NCBI GenBank assembly: GCA_014729565.1
Contig: WJJR01000143.1
Span: forward strand, 1-10,422
Direction: 5' to 3'
Length of the DNA: 10,422 nt
DNA from: Candidatus Zixiibacteriota bacterium
GTDB taxonomy: Bacteria; Zixibacteria; MSB-5A5; WJJR01
The notes under the pieces: model-generated
Databases searched by the model: none
Told to the model about the DNA's origin: nothing
What the model saw: the letters and a program-made list of their open reading frames with translations, nothing else
Translations under genes and position numbers: made by a program
Part shown: piece after piece, positions 1 through 8,052 of the stretch
How the letters are laid out: each line of letters opens with the position of its first letter
How positions within the stretch are numbered: the stretch's first letter is position 1

Positions 1-638
1 GAATACCACAGCGCGAGAAATGCCACATCCTCGATTCCCGACCGCAAATAGGACTGCCCCACAGCGGCCACACGGACCGGCTGCGTACCGAGGATGTACG
101 ACATCATCGAAATGTCGTGCGGGGCAAACGACCACATGGCGTTTTCGATTTCGCGCACACGTCCGAGGTTCGTGCGGGTCGCATAAAGGTAATAGACGGG
201 TCCGAGCCCGTCTTCCTCGACGTGCGCTTTCAGCCAATCGACCGCCGGGTGGTACATCATGATGTGTCCCACCATGAGAATGCGTCCCGCCTCTTCGGCT
301 TCGGCGGTCAGGCGGCGGCCCTCGTCAACGTCCAGCACCAATGGTTTCTCGACAAATACATCTTTCCCGTTCTTGATGGCCGTCGAGGCGAGGGCGTAAT
401 GTGTCTCGGGAGGTGTGGCGACCACAACCGCATCAACGTCGGCGTTGAGCACGTCGTCCGGATTGGCCGTCAACTCCAGTCCGTCATATTGGTCGCGGGC
501 GCGGTCACGGGCCGCCTTGTCGGTGTCACTGGCAATCGGAACCACCGATGCCGGTCCGTGATAAAACTCTCGCAGGAGGTTCTTCCCCCATGCTCCCAGC
601 CCGATCACGCCAACGCGAATATTGTCCTGTCCTGCCAT
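1..638 (-). CDS. Gfo/Idh/MocA-family NAD(P)-dependent sugar oxidoreductase, 3' end cut off by window edge
   Basis: The first 212 residues are visible and the gene continues past position 1. An N-terminal Rossmann fold is shown by GLGAWG at residues 13-18, an ATPPETH strand-loop at 74-80 and the family's EKP motif at 97-99, whose Lys is normally the catalytic or substrate-binding residue. The start of the C-terminal substrate domain shows APHDIS at 172-177, with His174 in the position of the usual active-site His. These features fit dehydrogenases acting on sugars or nucleotide sugars, such as the WlbA/WbpB-type UDP-GlcNAcA 3-dehydrogenases. The exact substrate cannot be read from the sequence. 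It is the last visible gene of the polysaccharide operon, 33 bases after the Wzz-like gene, so a role in making a modified sugar for the exported polymer is inferred. The ATG at 638 places the glycine loop at the usual distance from the N terminus; only a weak GGA lies upstream. Family call is firm, substrate unknown. Confidence 0.9.
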   Translation of the reverse strand, partial: MAGQDNIRVGVIGLGAWGKNLLREFYHGPASVVPIASDTDKAARDRARDQYDGLELTANPDDVLNADVDAVVVATPPETHYALASTAIKNGKDVFVEKPLVLDVDEGRRLTAEAEEAGRILMVGHIMMYHPAVDWLKAHVEEDGLGPVYYLYATRTNLGRVREIENAMWSFAPHDISMMSYILGTQPVRVAAVGQSYLRSGIEDVAFLALWY

Positions 639-671
639 ATCGTCGTGTCCAATCCTGTAATCGGTAATGAA

Positions 672-1922
672 TCAGTTCCTCTTACGCCAACCGTGCCGAA
701 GCTCCGTCCACACCGCGCGCAGTGCGCGATACTGCTCGGGATCCCGGCGGCCAAGCTGCGCAAAGTACTCGCGCGCCACCACCACCGCCAGCACCAATGC
801 AAACATCGATACGAAAGTTGCCACACCGATGATCGATCGCATCGGACTGACCTTCTCTCCCCCGCCGACGGCGCGATCCAGAACCGAAAACGAGGGCGTG
901 TCGCGCTGTTCCTGAATGCGGGCGTTTTCGTATTCGGCCGACAGCAGTGTATACAGATTCTCGGCGACCTTGAGTTCACGCGTAATGTCGGCCAACTGCT
1001 GCACCAGGTGAGGCATCTTGCTCAACCCGGCGGCAAAGCCGATTGACGTGTCGCCCGGGTTTGATTGAATGGCATCCAGCCGCCGCTGTGTCTCGCGAAT
1101 CCGCGAGCGCAGGTGTTGGACCTGGGGATGTTCCGCCGAATGCGTCTGCTCCAACACCGACAATTCGATTTCGTCAGCAGTCAACTGCGCCTGCATCGCA
1201 GCGGCATTCTCGATCATTTGCTGGATCTGTGTCTCCAGCGCGACGGTTCGGTGTTCGTTTTGGAACTGCTCCAGGCGCTCTGCGGCGGCTTCCATGTCGG
1301 CTTCGGTCTCGACCAGCCGTTTTTCGACGAATTCCCGTGTTCGACGGGCCTTGGTATTGACGATTTGGCGATTCACCCGGTCCGCTTGCAGAACCATCCC
1401 GTTGGCCAACGTATCGGCAAAATGACGATCGGTGCTGTGCACCCACGCTCTGACGATCCCGGAGAGTTCCACTTCGGCGCCGCTATTCACTTTAAGTGTA
1501 ATCGACGCGGCGTCGGGAGTTGTCTGCCAACGTTCCGCCAGACTCATTTTCGATACGAGGGAATCGCGCACCGTGCGGGACGTCACCACGGCAGCGAGGA
1601 TGTCGGAGGGGGTGGCCATCACGGGGAGCGCCATGCCGCCGCCGGCCATCAGGCTAATCTCATCCCACGGCATGTCCATGCTCTGAAATGTGCGTTCCGG
1701 CGGCAGAATTGTGACGGTCGACCGATACGTGTTGGGAAACAGAAACGAAATGAGGACCGCCAGAGCCGCCGTCACCAACGGTATGACGACCAGTGCCCGA
1801 ATGTTCTGAGCGAGTACCAGACCGACGCGCCACACGCCCGGTGTGCGTTCGGCGGTATCCTCGGGGTTCGATGTGTACACCGGCGGCCTGTTGGTCATGT
1901 GATTAACATCATCGTGTTGCAT
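672..1922 (-). CDS. Wzz-like polysaccharide co-polymerase (chain-length determinant), no kinase domain
   Basis: This 416-residue inner-membrane protein has the architecture of polysaccharide co-polymerases, which set the length of O-antigen, capsule or exopolysaccharide chains and connect synthesis to the export channel. A short cytoplasmic N terminus leads into a first membrane helix at about 41-62. It is followed by a periplasmic domain with long Gln/Glu/Arg-rich coiled-coil stretches at about 190-285 and 305-340, and a second membrane helix at about 363-383. A Ser-Pro-Met-Arg element (359-362) directly precedes the second helix, matching the family's proline-containing motif there. The cytoplasmic tail of about 30 residues has no Walker A motif or Tyr cluster, so the bacterial tyrosine-kinase domain fused in some relatives is absent. 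The start is two bases after the stop of the Wza-like gene (TAACCATG), suggesting translational coupling. An in-frame ATG eight codons later (1898) is an alternative start, and neither has a clear ribosome binding site. Confidence 0.9.
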   Translation of the reverse strand: MQHDDVNHMTNRPPVYTSNPEDTAERTPGVWRVGLVLAQNIRALVVIPLVTAALAVLISFLFPNTYRSTVTILPPERTFQSMDMPWDEISLMAGGGMALPVMATPSDILAAVVTSRTVRDSLVSKMSLAERWQTTPDAASITLKVNSGAEVELSGIVRAWVHSTDRHFADTLANGMVLQADRVNRQIVNTKARRTREFVEKRLVETEADMEAAAERLEQFQNEHRTVALETQIQQMIENAAAMQAQLTADEIELSVLEQTHSAEHPQVQHLRSRIRETQRRLDAIQSNPGDTSIGFAAGLSKMPHLVQQLADITRELKVAENLYTLLSAEYENARIQEQRDTPSFSVLDRAVGGGEKVSPMRSIIGVATFVSMFALVLAVVVAREYFAQLGRRDPEQYRALRAVWTELRHGWRKRN

Positions 1923-1924
1923 GG

Positions 1925-3562
1925 TTAGTTGACTGCCTGATCGATGACCAGATAGATGGTTGCCAGGTTCGCGGTCACGACCAGGGCATCCTTGAACCCC
2001 TGCCAGAAATCAATCCCACGTTTCGTCGGAACGACAATCAAATCGCCGGGAGTGATGTCCCTCACACTACCGCGCTTCACGGTGGCCCCGGTTCCGCCTT
2101 TGACCACGAACGATCCGCCGCGATCGGCGCGCCAGGCAAATCCGCCGGCACGATCCAGATAGTAGTCGAATCCCTGCCCCGACGAATGAGGCACCAGCCC
2201 GGGCCGAACGACGCGTCCGATCACACTGACGAACGGGGAATGCGGCGGCACCGTCACCACGTCGTCGTCGGATAGAAAGACGTCGTAGTCGCGGTCCCGC
2301 TGGACGAACAGTTTGATAAAGTCGGTTGAAATGCGGCCGGGCACGGAAATGGCGTCGGCCAGCAGCCAATCGCTTTCCGCCTCGGTCAGCAATTCCTGCG
2401 GAAGCTGTTCGAGCCGTTGGCGGTATTCGGTCTCCCACTCCGGCAATTGTCCCCGGGCCACGCGAATGTTGCCAAGATCGGCCTCCGGCGTGAATCCACG
2501 CGCCGAATCGACCAGGGACAGGAGTGAAACGTTCCGTCCGGGAAACACATAGATCCCCGGTCGCAAGACTTCGCCTTTGATCTGGACGGATGAACTGCGC
2601 CGATAATCTTCCACGCCGCGGACAATCACGTGATCATCGGCCGCGAGCGGTGTCGCGATCCAATCGGTGTAACTGGTGCCGGATTCCCAGGGCACACGCG
2701 TGGCGACAGTATCGCCCTCTTCAAATCGCCATAACTCGACGTCGTTGGTGTCGGCGTTGGGGGCGAAACCATAGGCCAATTCGATCACGTCACCGACCGT
2801 CTCGCCGTCGACAAACTCAAACTCTTTGGGCTCTTTGACCGCGCCGGAAATGCGCACATTTCCCCACCGTCGATCATGGACCGGAACGACCAGAATGTCG
2901 CCCTCCCGGATGTAGGGATTCGATGATTGATCGCCCAAGCGGGAGAAGGCCGCCAAGTCTACGCGAATCGTGTCGTCCTCGCGGATGAGATGGACGCCGC
3001 GCTGGGAGGCATTCGGTGCGAGCCCCGCCAGTTCGATCGCTTCCGACGCGCGGGTATTCGCGGTGACGGTTTGCAGCCCGGCGCGCGTGACCGCACCACT
3101 CACCGCCACGCGAAAGCGGCGGACTTCGAGAAGAGAAACCGATACCTCAGAGTTCGGGTAGTATTCGCGCAGAAACTGGACAATGGCTGTCTTCGCTTCT
3201 GCGAGCGACAGCTTCGCCACAGACACCGGCCCAATTGCGGGAATGAACACATTACCTTCGGGATTGACTGTGACGTCGATTGTTGAGGGCGTTTGGCCGG
3301 CGATGCCGATGCCCAGACGGTCTCCCGGACCAACAATATAACGTGTGCGATCAACCACACGGTCCAGGTAGGCTGGTCCTTCCAGCGACGGCGCCTTTGG
3401 TTCGGGTTCGGGCTGTGGCTCCTCGATAATGATCACCGGGTCGGTTCCACGCTGCGTCTGTGTCTTCGCCTGACCATACGCAGTACTATTCACTGCCAGA
3501 AGGGACACAAGCCCGAGGCCAAGTGTTAGGTGAGCTATTGTCGGTCTAATCATCGTCCTCAT
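1925..3562 (-). CDS. Wza-like outer-membrane polysaccharide export protein with Poly_export and about four SLBB domains
   Basis: This 545-residue protein would form the outer-membrane/periplasmic channel through which the polysaccharide leaves the cell. A signal peptide covers about residues 1-30, with a hydrophobic core at 11-23 and probable cleavage after Ala-Tyr-Gly. A Pro/Glu-rich linker follows (48-57). The Poly_export domain opens with YIVGPGDRLGI at 75-85, the hallmark of the family, and runs to about 145. SLBB-type repeats begin near 149 (VSGAVTRAG), 236 (ISGAVKEP), 327 (IKGEVLRPGIY) and 445 (VIGRVVRPG). The third is interrupted by a charged insert at about 372-410. A hydrophobic/amphipathic C-terminal helix (about 518-540) corresponds to the Wza segment that crosses the outer membrane. 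There is no lipobox and no cysteine anywhere, so unlike E. coli Wza it is not a lipoprotein. It starts 15 bases after the fusion gene. A second ATG at 3553 (residue 4) with GAGG three bases upstream is an alternative start. Confidence 0.93.
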   Translation of the reverse strand: MRTMIRPTIAHLTLGLGLVSLLAVNSTAYGQAKTQTQRGTDPVIIIEEPQPEPEPKAPSLEGPAYLDRVVDRTRYIVGPGDRLGIGIAGQTPSTIDVTVNPEGNVFIPAIGPVSVAKLSLAEAKTAIVQFLREYYPNSEVSVSLLEVRRFRVAVSGAVTRAGLQTVTANTRASEAIELAGLAPNASQRGVHLIREDDTIRVDLAAFSRLGDQSSNPYIREGDILVVPVHDRRWGNVRISGAVKEPKEFEFVDGETVGDVIELAYGFAPNADTNDVELWRFEEGDTVATRVPWESGTSYTDWIATPLAADDHVIVRGVEDYRRSSSVQIKGEVLRPGIYVFPGRNVSLLSLVDSARGFTPEADLGNIRVARGQLPEWETEYRQRLEQLPQELLTEAESDWLLADAISVPGRISTDFIKLFVQRDRDYDVFLSDDDVVTVPPHSPFVSVIGRVVRPGLVPHSSGQGFDYYLDRAGGFAWRADRGGSFVVKGGTGATVKRGSVRDITPGDLIVVPTKRGIDFWQGFKDALVVTANLATIYLVIDQAVN

Positions 3563-3577
3563 ATCTCTTGTCTGCCG

Positions 3578-6124
3578 CTAGACCTCCGCATCGACGTCGG
3601 CCGTTTGCAGCGACTCCTCATCGACTTTGGCCCATTCGGCGATGCGCTCACGCCATTCCTCCACCAATGCTCCCGACCGCCACGGCTGATCGGACTCGGC
3701 CGTCAGCTCAAAGTGTGCGGTGCGGCGGTGAGGCGCCATCCAAATCCAGCCGTCGTCCAACTCCAACCGGACCCCGTCGACGAGTTGCCGGCGATCGTCG
3801 CTCGTATGTTCCATGATACGGCGCATCAACGATCCCTTCAGATTCCACGGACACGAGACACTGGCCTGGACAATCGCACCGGTTTGGCACGCCGACGCGA
3901 GATCGGTGAAATCGGATTTCGTACGCGCCAGCCATTCGAACAGTCGGATCACGTTCACAATGGCATCGGCGCCGCGTTGGCGTGGCGGAAGAATAAAACC
4001 GCCACGTGTGCCGCCCACAAAGTCATTTGTGCCAGTGGCCGCCGCGCGCATTAATGACAAATGGTCATTCTTCACGCGCACAACGGTTCCATTGTGCGCG
4101 GCCGCCAGCCGTTCGATGTGGGAGGGTGCCGTGACGGGCACAGCGATCCTTGTCCCCGGATGCAGTTGCCAAAACAACGACGCCATCGTCACCAGCAGTT
4201 GCTGTGAACTGATCGGACTCCCCTGGTGATCGACCGTGTCGAACCGTTCGCCGGCGGGATTAATCGAGACACCCAAATCATAGCCCACGGCATTGACGAT
4301 GCGCGACAACGGACCGTGTTCACGGATGGGGAAGGTCGCGGTGGACTGGAGGGGTTGAGAGTTCAGCGAAATGGTCTCGATCCCCAGATCCGCCAGCAGC
4401 GACGGCAGGATCTCCCCGACGTAGCCGTTGTTGTAGTCAATGACAACACGATACCCCATGGCCCGGATCGCATCGCGATCAATCTCGCGCAGAACGGTAT
4501 GACGGTACCGTTCCAACACACCTTCCGGATATTCGATGATGCCCATATCGACCGGATCGGCACGGCGAAAGTCTTCGCTGGCAAACAAGCGTTCAATCGA
4601 TTGTGCGCGGCCGGCCGGAAGATCGAAACCATCACCGTCGAAAAAGATAGCATCGGTGGACAGCGGCTCATCCGGTGTCGAACGGACGTAAATTCCGGCG
4701 CGGGCGTCGCTGCGTTTCAGTTCGGAACGGAGGATCGGGACAATCGTATCGCGCAGATCGCGGATGTTGACGCCGGACGATGACACACCTGACTTCAGCG
4801 CTTCCGCGACGGCACGGGCTTCGGCCGACCGGTCGCGGCCGATAATGATCGATTCATTCGTTTTGAATTGGGAGGCAAAGGCGGCGCCAAGGCGCGCGGC
4901 AAATTCGGGTGTGAACTCGCGGTTCGTGAGACCCGAGACTTTGGCGTCGGTAAACAACTCGCGACTGTATTGCTCCCCCCACACGATGCTGGAGGAGACG
5001 ATGGCGCCGTCCTCTACGCGCTTGCGAGGCCAAATGCGGCAGTTGGCGTGCACAATGACATCCGCGCCGAGTTGGCACAGTTCTGAGACGATCGTCTTTT
5101 CGCGCAAGATGCTGCTGCGGCCGATGCGTGAACCGGTCTGGACAATGGCCTCATCGACACGTGCACCGCCGCCAACGGTCACGGCCGACCAGAGCACCGA
5201 GTTCCGGACACGGGCGCCCGCCCCGACAACACTTCCCGGTCCCAGCACGCAGTTCGCCAGTTTTGCACCGGCTCCGACCGACGTACGACCGCCAAGCACG
5301 ACCGTGCCGTCCAGTTCAACATCGTCGGCAATAACGCAGCTCGGATCGGCAATCAGAGTACCACCATCCCGCTGCTGCGGTGAGTTGTCCCAAATCGGCT
5401 GGATCGTCCCGTCCAGGAGATCATGATGCGCGGCGGCGTATTCGTTGACATTGCCCACATCGCGCCAATACCCGGGACTGATGTAACCATACAGGCGGCG
5501 TCCCTCGGCCAGGAACTGGGGAAACACATCTTTGCCAAAGTCGAGCGCCGTCTCGGTAGGCAATGTCTCCATGAGCTTACGCTCGAGGATGTAGATGCCG
5601 GTGTTGATCGTGTCGGAGAAGACTTCGCCCCACGACGGTTTCTCCAGGAAACGCGTAATGCGCCCATCGGGCTGAGTCACCACAATGCCAAACGCCAGTG
5701 GGTTTTCCCGGCGCGTCAAGACCATCGTGGCTTCGGCGCCGGAGCGCTCGTGAAAGGCAAATGCTTCGCTCAAGTCGATGTCGGTGAGCACATCACCCGA
5801 GATGACAATGAATCGGTCGGCCAATTGGGGCACGGCATTGCGCACGCTTCCGGCGGTACCGAAATCGGCATCAGGCCGAATGTACTGCATACGGACGCCG
5901 AGTTGAGACCCGTCGCCAAAGTACTCCGTAATCGCCTCGGGCTGAAAATACAGTAATCCGATCATGGAGTTGTGCCCATGACGTCTGAGCAGTTGAACCA
6001 CATACTCCATCAGCGGCCGATTGGCCATGGGCACCATCGGTTTTGGAACAGAGACGGTCAGTGGTTTCAGGCGTGTGCCAAACCCACCGGCCATTATAAC
6101 GGCAGAACTCGAAGTCGTCGGCAT
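3578..6124 (-). CDS. Mannose-1-phosphate guanylyltransferase-like nucleotidyltransferase fused to a degenerate phosphomannomutase-like domain
   Basis: This 848-residue fusion has three parts. Residues 8-245 form a sugar-1-phosphate nucleotidyltransferase. It shows AGGFGTRLKPLT at 12-23 and PKP at 27-29 (nucleotide loop), SGD with Asp111 (metal), FLEKP at 159-163, NTG at 174-176 and RDVG at 221-224. All key residues look intact, so an NTP + sugar-1-phosphate to NDP-sugar reaction, probably giving GDP-mannose, is expected. Residues about 258-390 are a left-handed beta-helix of hexapeptide repeats. Residues about 401-835 align by order and secondary structure with phosphomannomutase/phosphoglucomutase. 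However, the phosphoserine loop, metal loop, sugar loop and phosphate-binding loop are all replaced (see findings), so this half is probably not a mutase. The length and architecture match a fusion family I recall from cyanobacteria. It heads the polysaccharide operon. The ATG at 6124 has only a weak GGA eight bases upstream, but nine further residues before the conserved MAGG are normal for the family. Exact sugar specificity is inferred. Confidence 0.9.
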   Translation of the reverse strand: MPTTSSSAVIMAGGFGTRLKPLTVSVPKPMVPMANRPLMEYVVQLLRRHGHNSMIGLLYFQPEAITEYFGDGSQLGVRMQYIRPDADFGTAGSVRNAVPQLADRFIVISGDVLTDIDLSEAFAFHERSGAEATMVLTRRENPLAFGIVVTQPDGRITRFLEKPSWGEVFSDTINTGIYILERKLMETLPTETALDFGKDVFPQFLAEGRRLYGYISPGYWRDVGNVNEYAAAHHDLLDGTIQPIWDNSPQQRDGGTLIADPSCVIADDVELDGTVVLGGRTSVGAGAKLANCVLGPGSVVGAGARVRNSVLWSAVTVGGGARVDEAIVQTGSRIGRSSILREKTIVSELCQLGADVIVHANCRIWPRKRVEDGAIVSSSIVWGEQYSRELFTDAKVSGLTNREFTPEFAARLGAAFASQFKTNESIIIGRDRSAEARAVAEALKSGVSSSGVNIRDLRDTIVPILRSELKRSDARAGIYVRSTPDEPLSTDAIFFDGDGFDLPAGRAQSIERLFASEDFRRADPVDMGIIEYPEGVLERYRHTVLREIDRDAIRAMGYRVVIDYNNGYVGEILPSLLADLGIETISLNSQPLQSTATFPIREHGPLSRIVNAVGYDLGVSINPAGERFDTVDHQGSPISSQQLLVTMASLFWQLHPGTRIAVPVTAPSHIERLAAAHNGTVVRVKNDHLSLMRAAATGTNDFVGGTRGGFILPPRQRGADAIVNVIRLFEWLARTKSDFTDLASACQTGAIVQASVSCPWNLKGSLMRRIMEHTSDDRRQLVDGVRLELDDGWIWMAPHRRTAHFELTAESDQPWRSGALVEEWRERIAEWAKVDEESLQTADVDAEV

Positions 6125-6381
6125 TGGTGTAATCCGTGCGGTGCGTTACAATTGACGTCCTGGTACAAGTCTGCGTTTCGTTCACTCTTCATTTCTCGAC
6201 TGGCAGATAAGCGGTGAGTGGCCCACCAGGCACGCAACACAGCCGGCTATACCCGTCGACCTCCTACGAAGCCAAGTTGTCCCGCTAATGGCAAGCCCGA
6301 AGATAGAGATTTGACGCTGTTCGCCAAAACGAGACCACGAAGCCACTGACCGCCATCAATCACAATACCGGCTAAACCGAT
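6125..6381. other. Gene-free stretch between the protease gene and the polysaccharide operon
   Basis: These 257 bases separate the stop of the S41 protease gene from the start of the fusion gene and must contain the end of one transcript and the control region of the next. I see no open reading frame with a homologue-like composition, no tRNA and no GC-rich hairpin followed by a T-run on either strand. Small features are an 8-base palindrome AGCCGGCT (6241-6248) and a 9-base direct repeat ACGAAGCCA (6266-6274 and 6337-6345), both within what chance allows. A weak promoter candidate is listed separately. Confidence 0.6.
6300..6327 (-). promoter_or_regulatory. Weak sigma70-like promoter candidate for the polysaccharide operon
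   Basis: On the minus strand TTGGCG (6327-6322) and TATCTT (6305-6300) are separated by 16 bases, each matching four of six positions of the sigma70 consensus. Transcription would begin near 6292 and leave an untranslated leader of about 170 bases before the fusion gene. A match of this quality is expected by chance fairly often in 250 bases, so this is only a candidate. Its support is mainly that some promoter should lie in this gap. Confidence 0.2.
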
Positions 6382-8052
6382 TCAGGGAAGGGTCTTGCCT
6401 AGACCGGCCAGAATCGACTGAAAGCGTTCCGGCTGTTCGATCAGGTCGCGCGCGGCGGCCAGGCTCGGGTCCAGTTCGATCATGGCTTCCAGTTCTCCGG
6501 GGTCGGCAACCTCGACGTGACGCAGGCGCTCCTCCCAAAGGTGACGCAAAATGCCGGGGGCCTCCCGTCGAAAGCGCAGCCAGTTGTCCTCATCAACGGC
6601 GTCGCGCAGCTCTCGGATCAATCGCCCATGGTTGTGTGATATCTGAAAATCCGAGGCGGAGTCGGACAACAGTTCCAAAATGCTCTGACCGGTACCTTCG
6701 GGACGCAAATCCCGTCCGGACATCCATCGCGCCAGGTCACGCATCATACGCGACGAATCCTCCACACCGGTCGCCGGCCAACGGTCGGCATGGGCGACGA
6801 CATACTCGGTGGCGATCCCCTCCCGCATCATCATTTGTTCCCACGGTCCGCCACCGGACTCCGGGACTTCGATATCGGCCGCCAGTCCGGTTCCCACCCA
6901 GTGGCCACCGGCAACGAGCGAATCGAACTGGACGCGGGCGCGGTGCGGATTACCGATGCGCTCCCCCGACGGGGTGATGTAATAGGCCGTCGAGAGACGC
7001 AACCCGCCACCATTCGACAAGGGGAAAACGTTCTGGACCCAGCCCTTCCCGAAGCTGCGGCGGCCGACAATGACCGCGCGGTCGGCATCGCGGAGACTGG
7101 CCGCCAGAATCTCGGCCGCCGATGACGACAACTCATCCTGAACGATGACGAGCGGCTCCTGGTAGATAGGCAACGCGGATGTCCGAAACTCGACGGAGTC
7201 TTCCGCCGATGCTCCCACCAGAGTACACACGAGGGACTGCCGTTCCTGGAACAGGCCGGCGGCAGTCACAGCTTCGGAGACAATACCGCCCGGATTCCCC
7301 CGTAGATCGAGAATCAACCCCACCGTTTCTTCGACACGCAGTTCCTCCACTAATGCTGCAAGGCGGTCACCGGAGCCGTTGGTGAAGTGTTCCCAACGGA
7401 TGTACCCAATCCCTGATCTTGTGACTCCGACAAGCGGAAACGGGTCGATCGCCACATCGCGCGGGATGATCGACAGCTGACGCTCGATACCGTCGGGCGC
7501 CATGATCGTCATGTCGATCGGTTCGTTGTCCGCGCCGCGAACAATTCCGACAAGTTCATCGGGCGACAGGTCAAAGCTTGTCTGCCCATCCACCGAAACG
7601 ATCCGGTCGCCGGGGCGCAATCCCGCTTCCTCGGCCGGTGACTGTGGCATCACGTCAATAATGTAGATGCGCCCCTCGCGGCGACGGATCTCGACGCCGA
7701 GTCCGTGGTATGCGCCGGCGGTTTCCTCGGTCAGAAGATTCAGCTCGGTCGGCGTAAGATACCCGGAGTATGGGTCGAGCACGGAAGTCAATCCGTCGGC
7801 GGCGGCCTGCGCAATCGTTTCGGCGTCAACATCGAGCGGTGAATTGGTCAGGATGATGCGGGCGGTCGCCGTCAGCTCCACCGCTCCCTGGTAGCGATCG
7901 CTGGTGCGAAGCCACTCCAGAGAGACGATGAGCAAGGCGACGACAATCAGTGCGATGACGACACCGCGCTTGGTGAGCTCGCCGCGCCGGGATTGACGTT
8001 CCCACCCGGTCGCACTGGTGTCTGTCTGAGTGATCATCCCCATACTACACAT
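6382..8052 (-). CDS. Membrane-anchored S41 (C-terminal processing) peptidase with PDZ domain
   Basis: With the ATG at 8052 the protein has 556 residues. It is a carboxyl-terminal-processing serine protease that would cut periplasmic proteins near their C termini. A single N-terminal membrane segment (about 31-48) follows a basic cytoplasmic stretch, placing the protease in the periplasm. A helical linker with LDPYSGYLTP (92-101) leads into a PDZ domain (about 112-197; AGLRPGDRIVSVDG at 143-156). The S41 core shows DLRGNPGG at 249-256, catalytic Ser311 in SSSAAEI and the general-base Lys336 in GRRSFGKG. The 25-residue Ser-Lys distance equals that of the plant/algal CtpA dyad as I recall it. 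About 155 residues rich in Arg, Glu and Leu follow the core (about 400-556) and I do not recognise them. The start was chosen because AAGG (8061-8058) lies five bases upstream and the 8-base overlap with tmk suggests coupling. ATGs at 8106, 8043 and 8037 are alternatives; 8106 would overlap tmk by 62 bases. Confidence 0.93.
   Translation of the reverse strand: MCSMGMITQTDTSATGWERQSRRGELTKRGVVIALIVVALLIVSLEWLRTSDRYQGAVELTATARIILTNSPLDVDAETIAQAAADGLTSVLDPYSGYLTPTELNLLTEETAGAYHGLGVEIRRREGRIYIIDVMPQSPAEEAGLRPGDRIVSVDGQTSFDLSPDELVGIVRGADNEPIDMTIMAPDGIERQLSIIPRDVAIDPFPLVGVTRSGIGYIRWEHFTNGSGDRLAALVEELRVEETVGLILDLRGNPGGIVSEAVTAAGLFQERQSLVCTLVGASAEDSVEFRTSALPIYQEPLVIVQDELSSSAAEILAASLRDADRAVIVGRRSFGKGWVQNVFPLSNGGGLRLSTAYYITPSGERIGNPHRARVQFDSLVAGGHWVGTGLAADIEVPESGGGPWEQMMMREGIATEYVVAHADRWPATGVEDSSRMMRDLARWMSGRDLRPEGTGQSILELLSDSASDFQISHNHGRLIRELRDAVDEDNWLRFRREAPGILRHLWEERLRHVEVADPGELEAMIELDPSLAAARDLIEQPERFQSILAGLGKTLP

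Noticed and set aside
117..1928. Long plus-strand open frames at 117-1046 and 1065-1928
   Set aside because: They lie antisense to the oxidoreductase and Wzz-like genes, have no recognisable domain, and are typical open shadows of GC-rich genes. The minus-strand frames carry clear family motifs.
6337..6353. GGCGGT on the minus strand ahead of the polysaccharide operon, resembling the start of the ops element used by RfaH
   Set aside because: Only six bases match and the following positions differ. No NusG/RfaH paralogue is visible, so a chance match is more likely.
6241..6374. Imperfect repeated words (CCGGCTA at 6243 and 6368; ACGAAGCCA at 6266 and 6337)
   Set aside because: The two pairs have different spacings (125 and 71 bases) and are short, so they do not form a repeat unit or CRISPR-like array.
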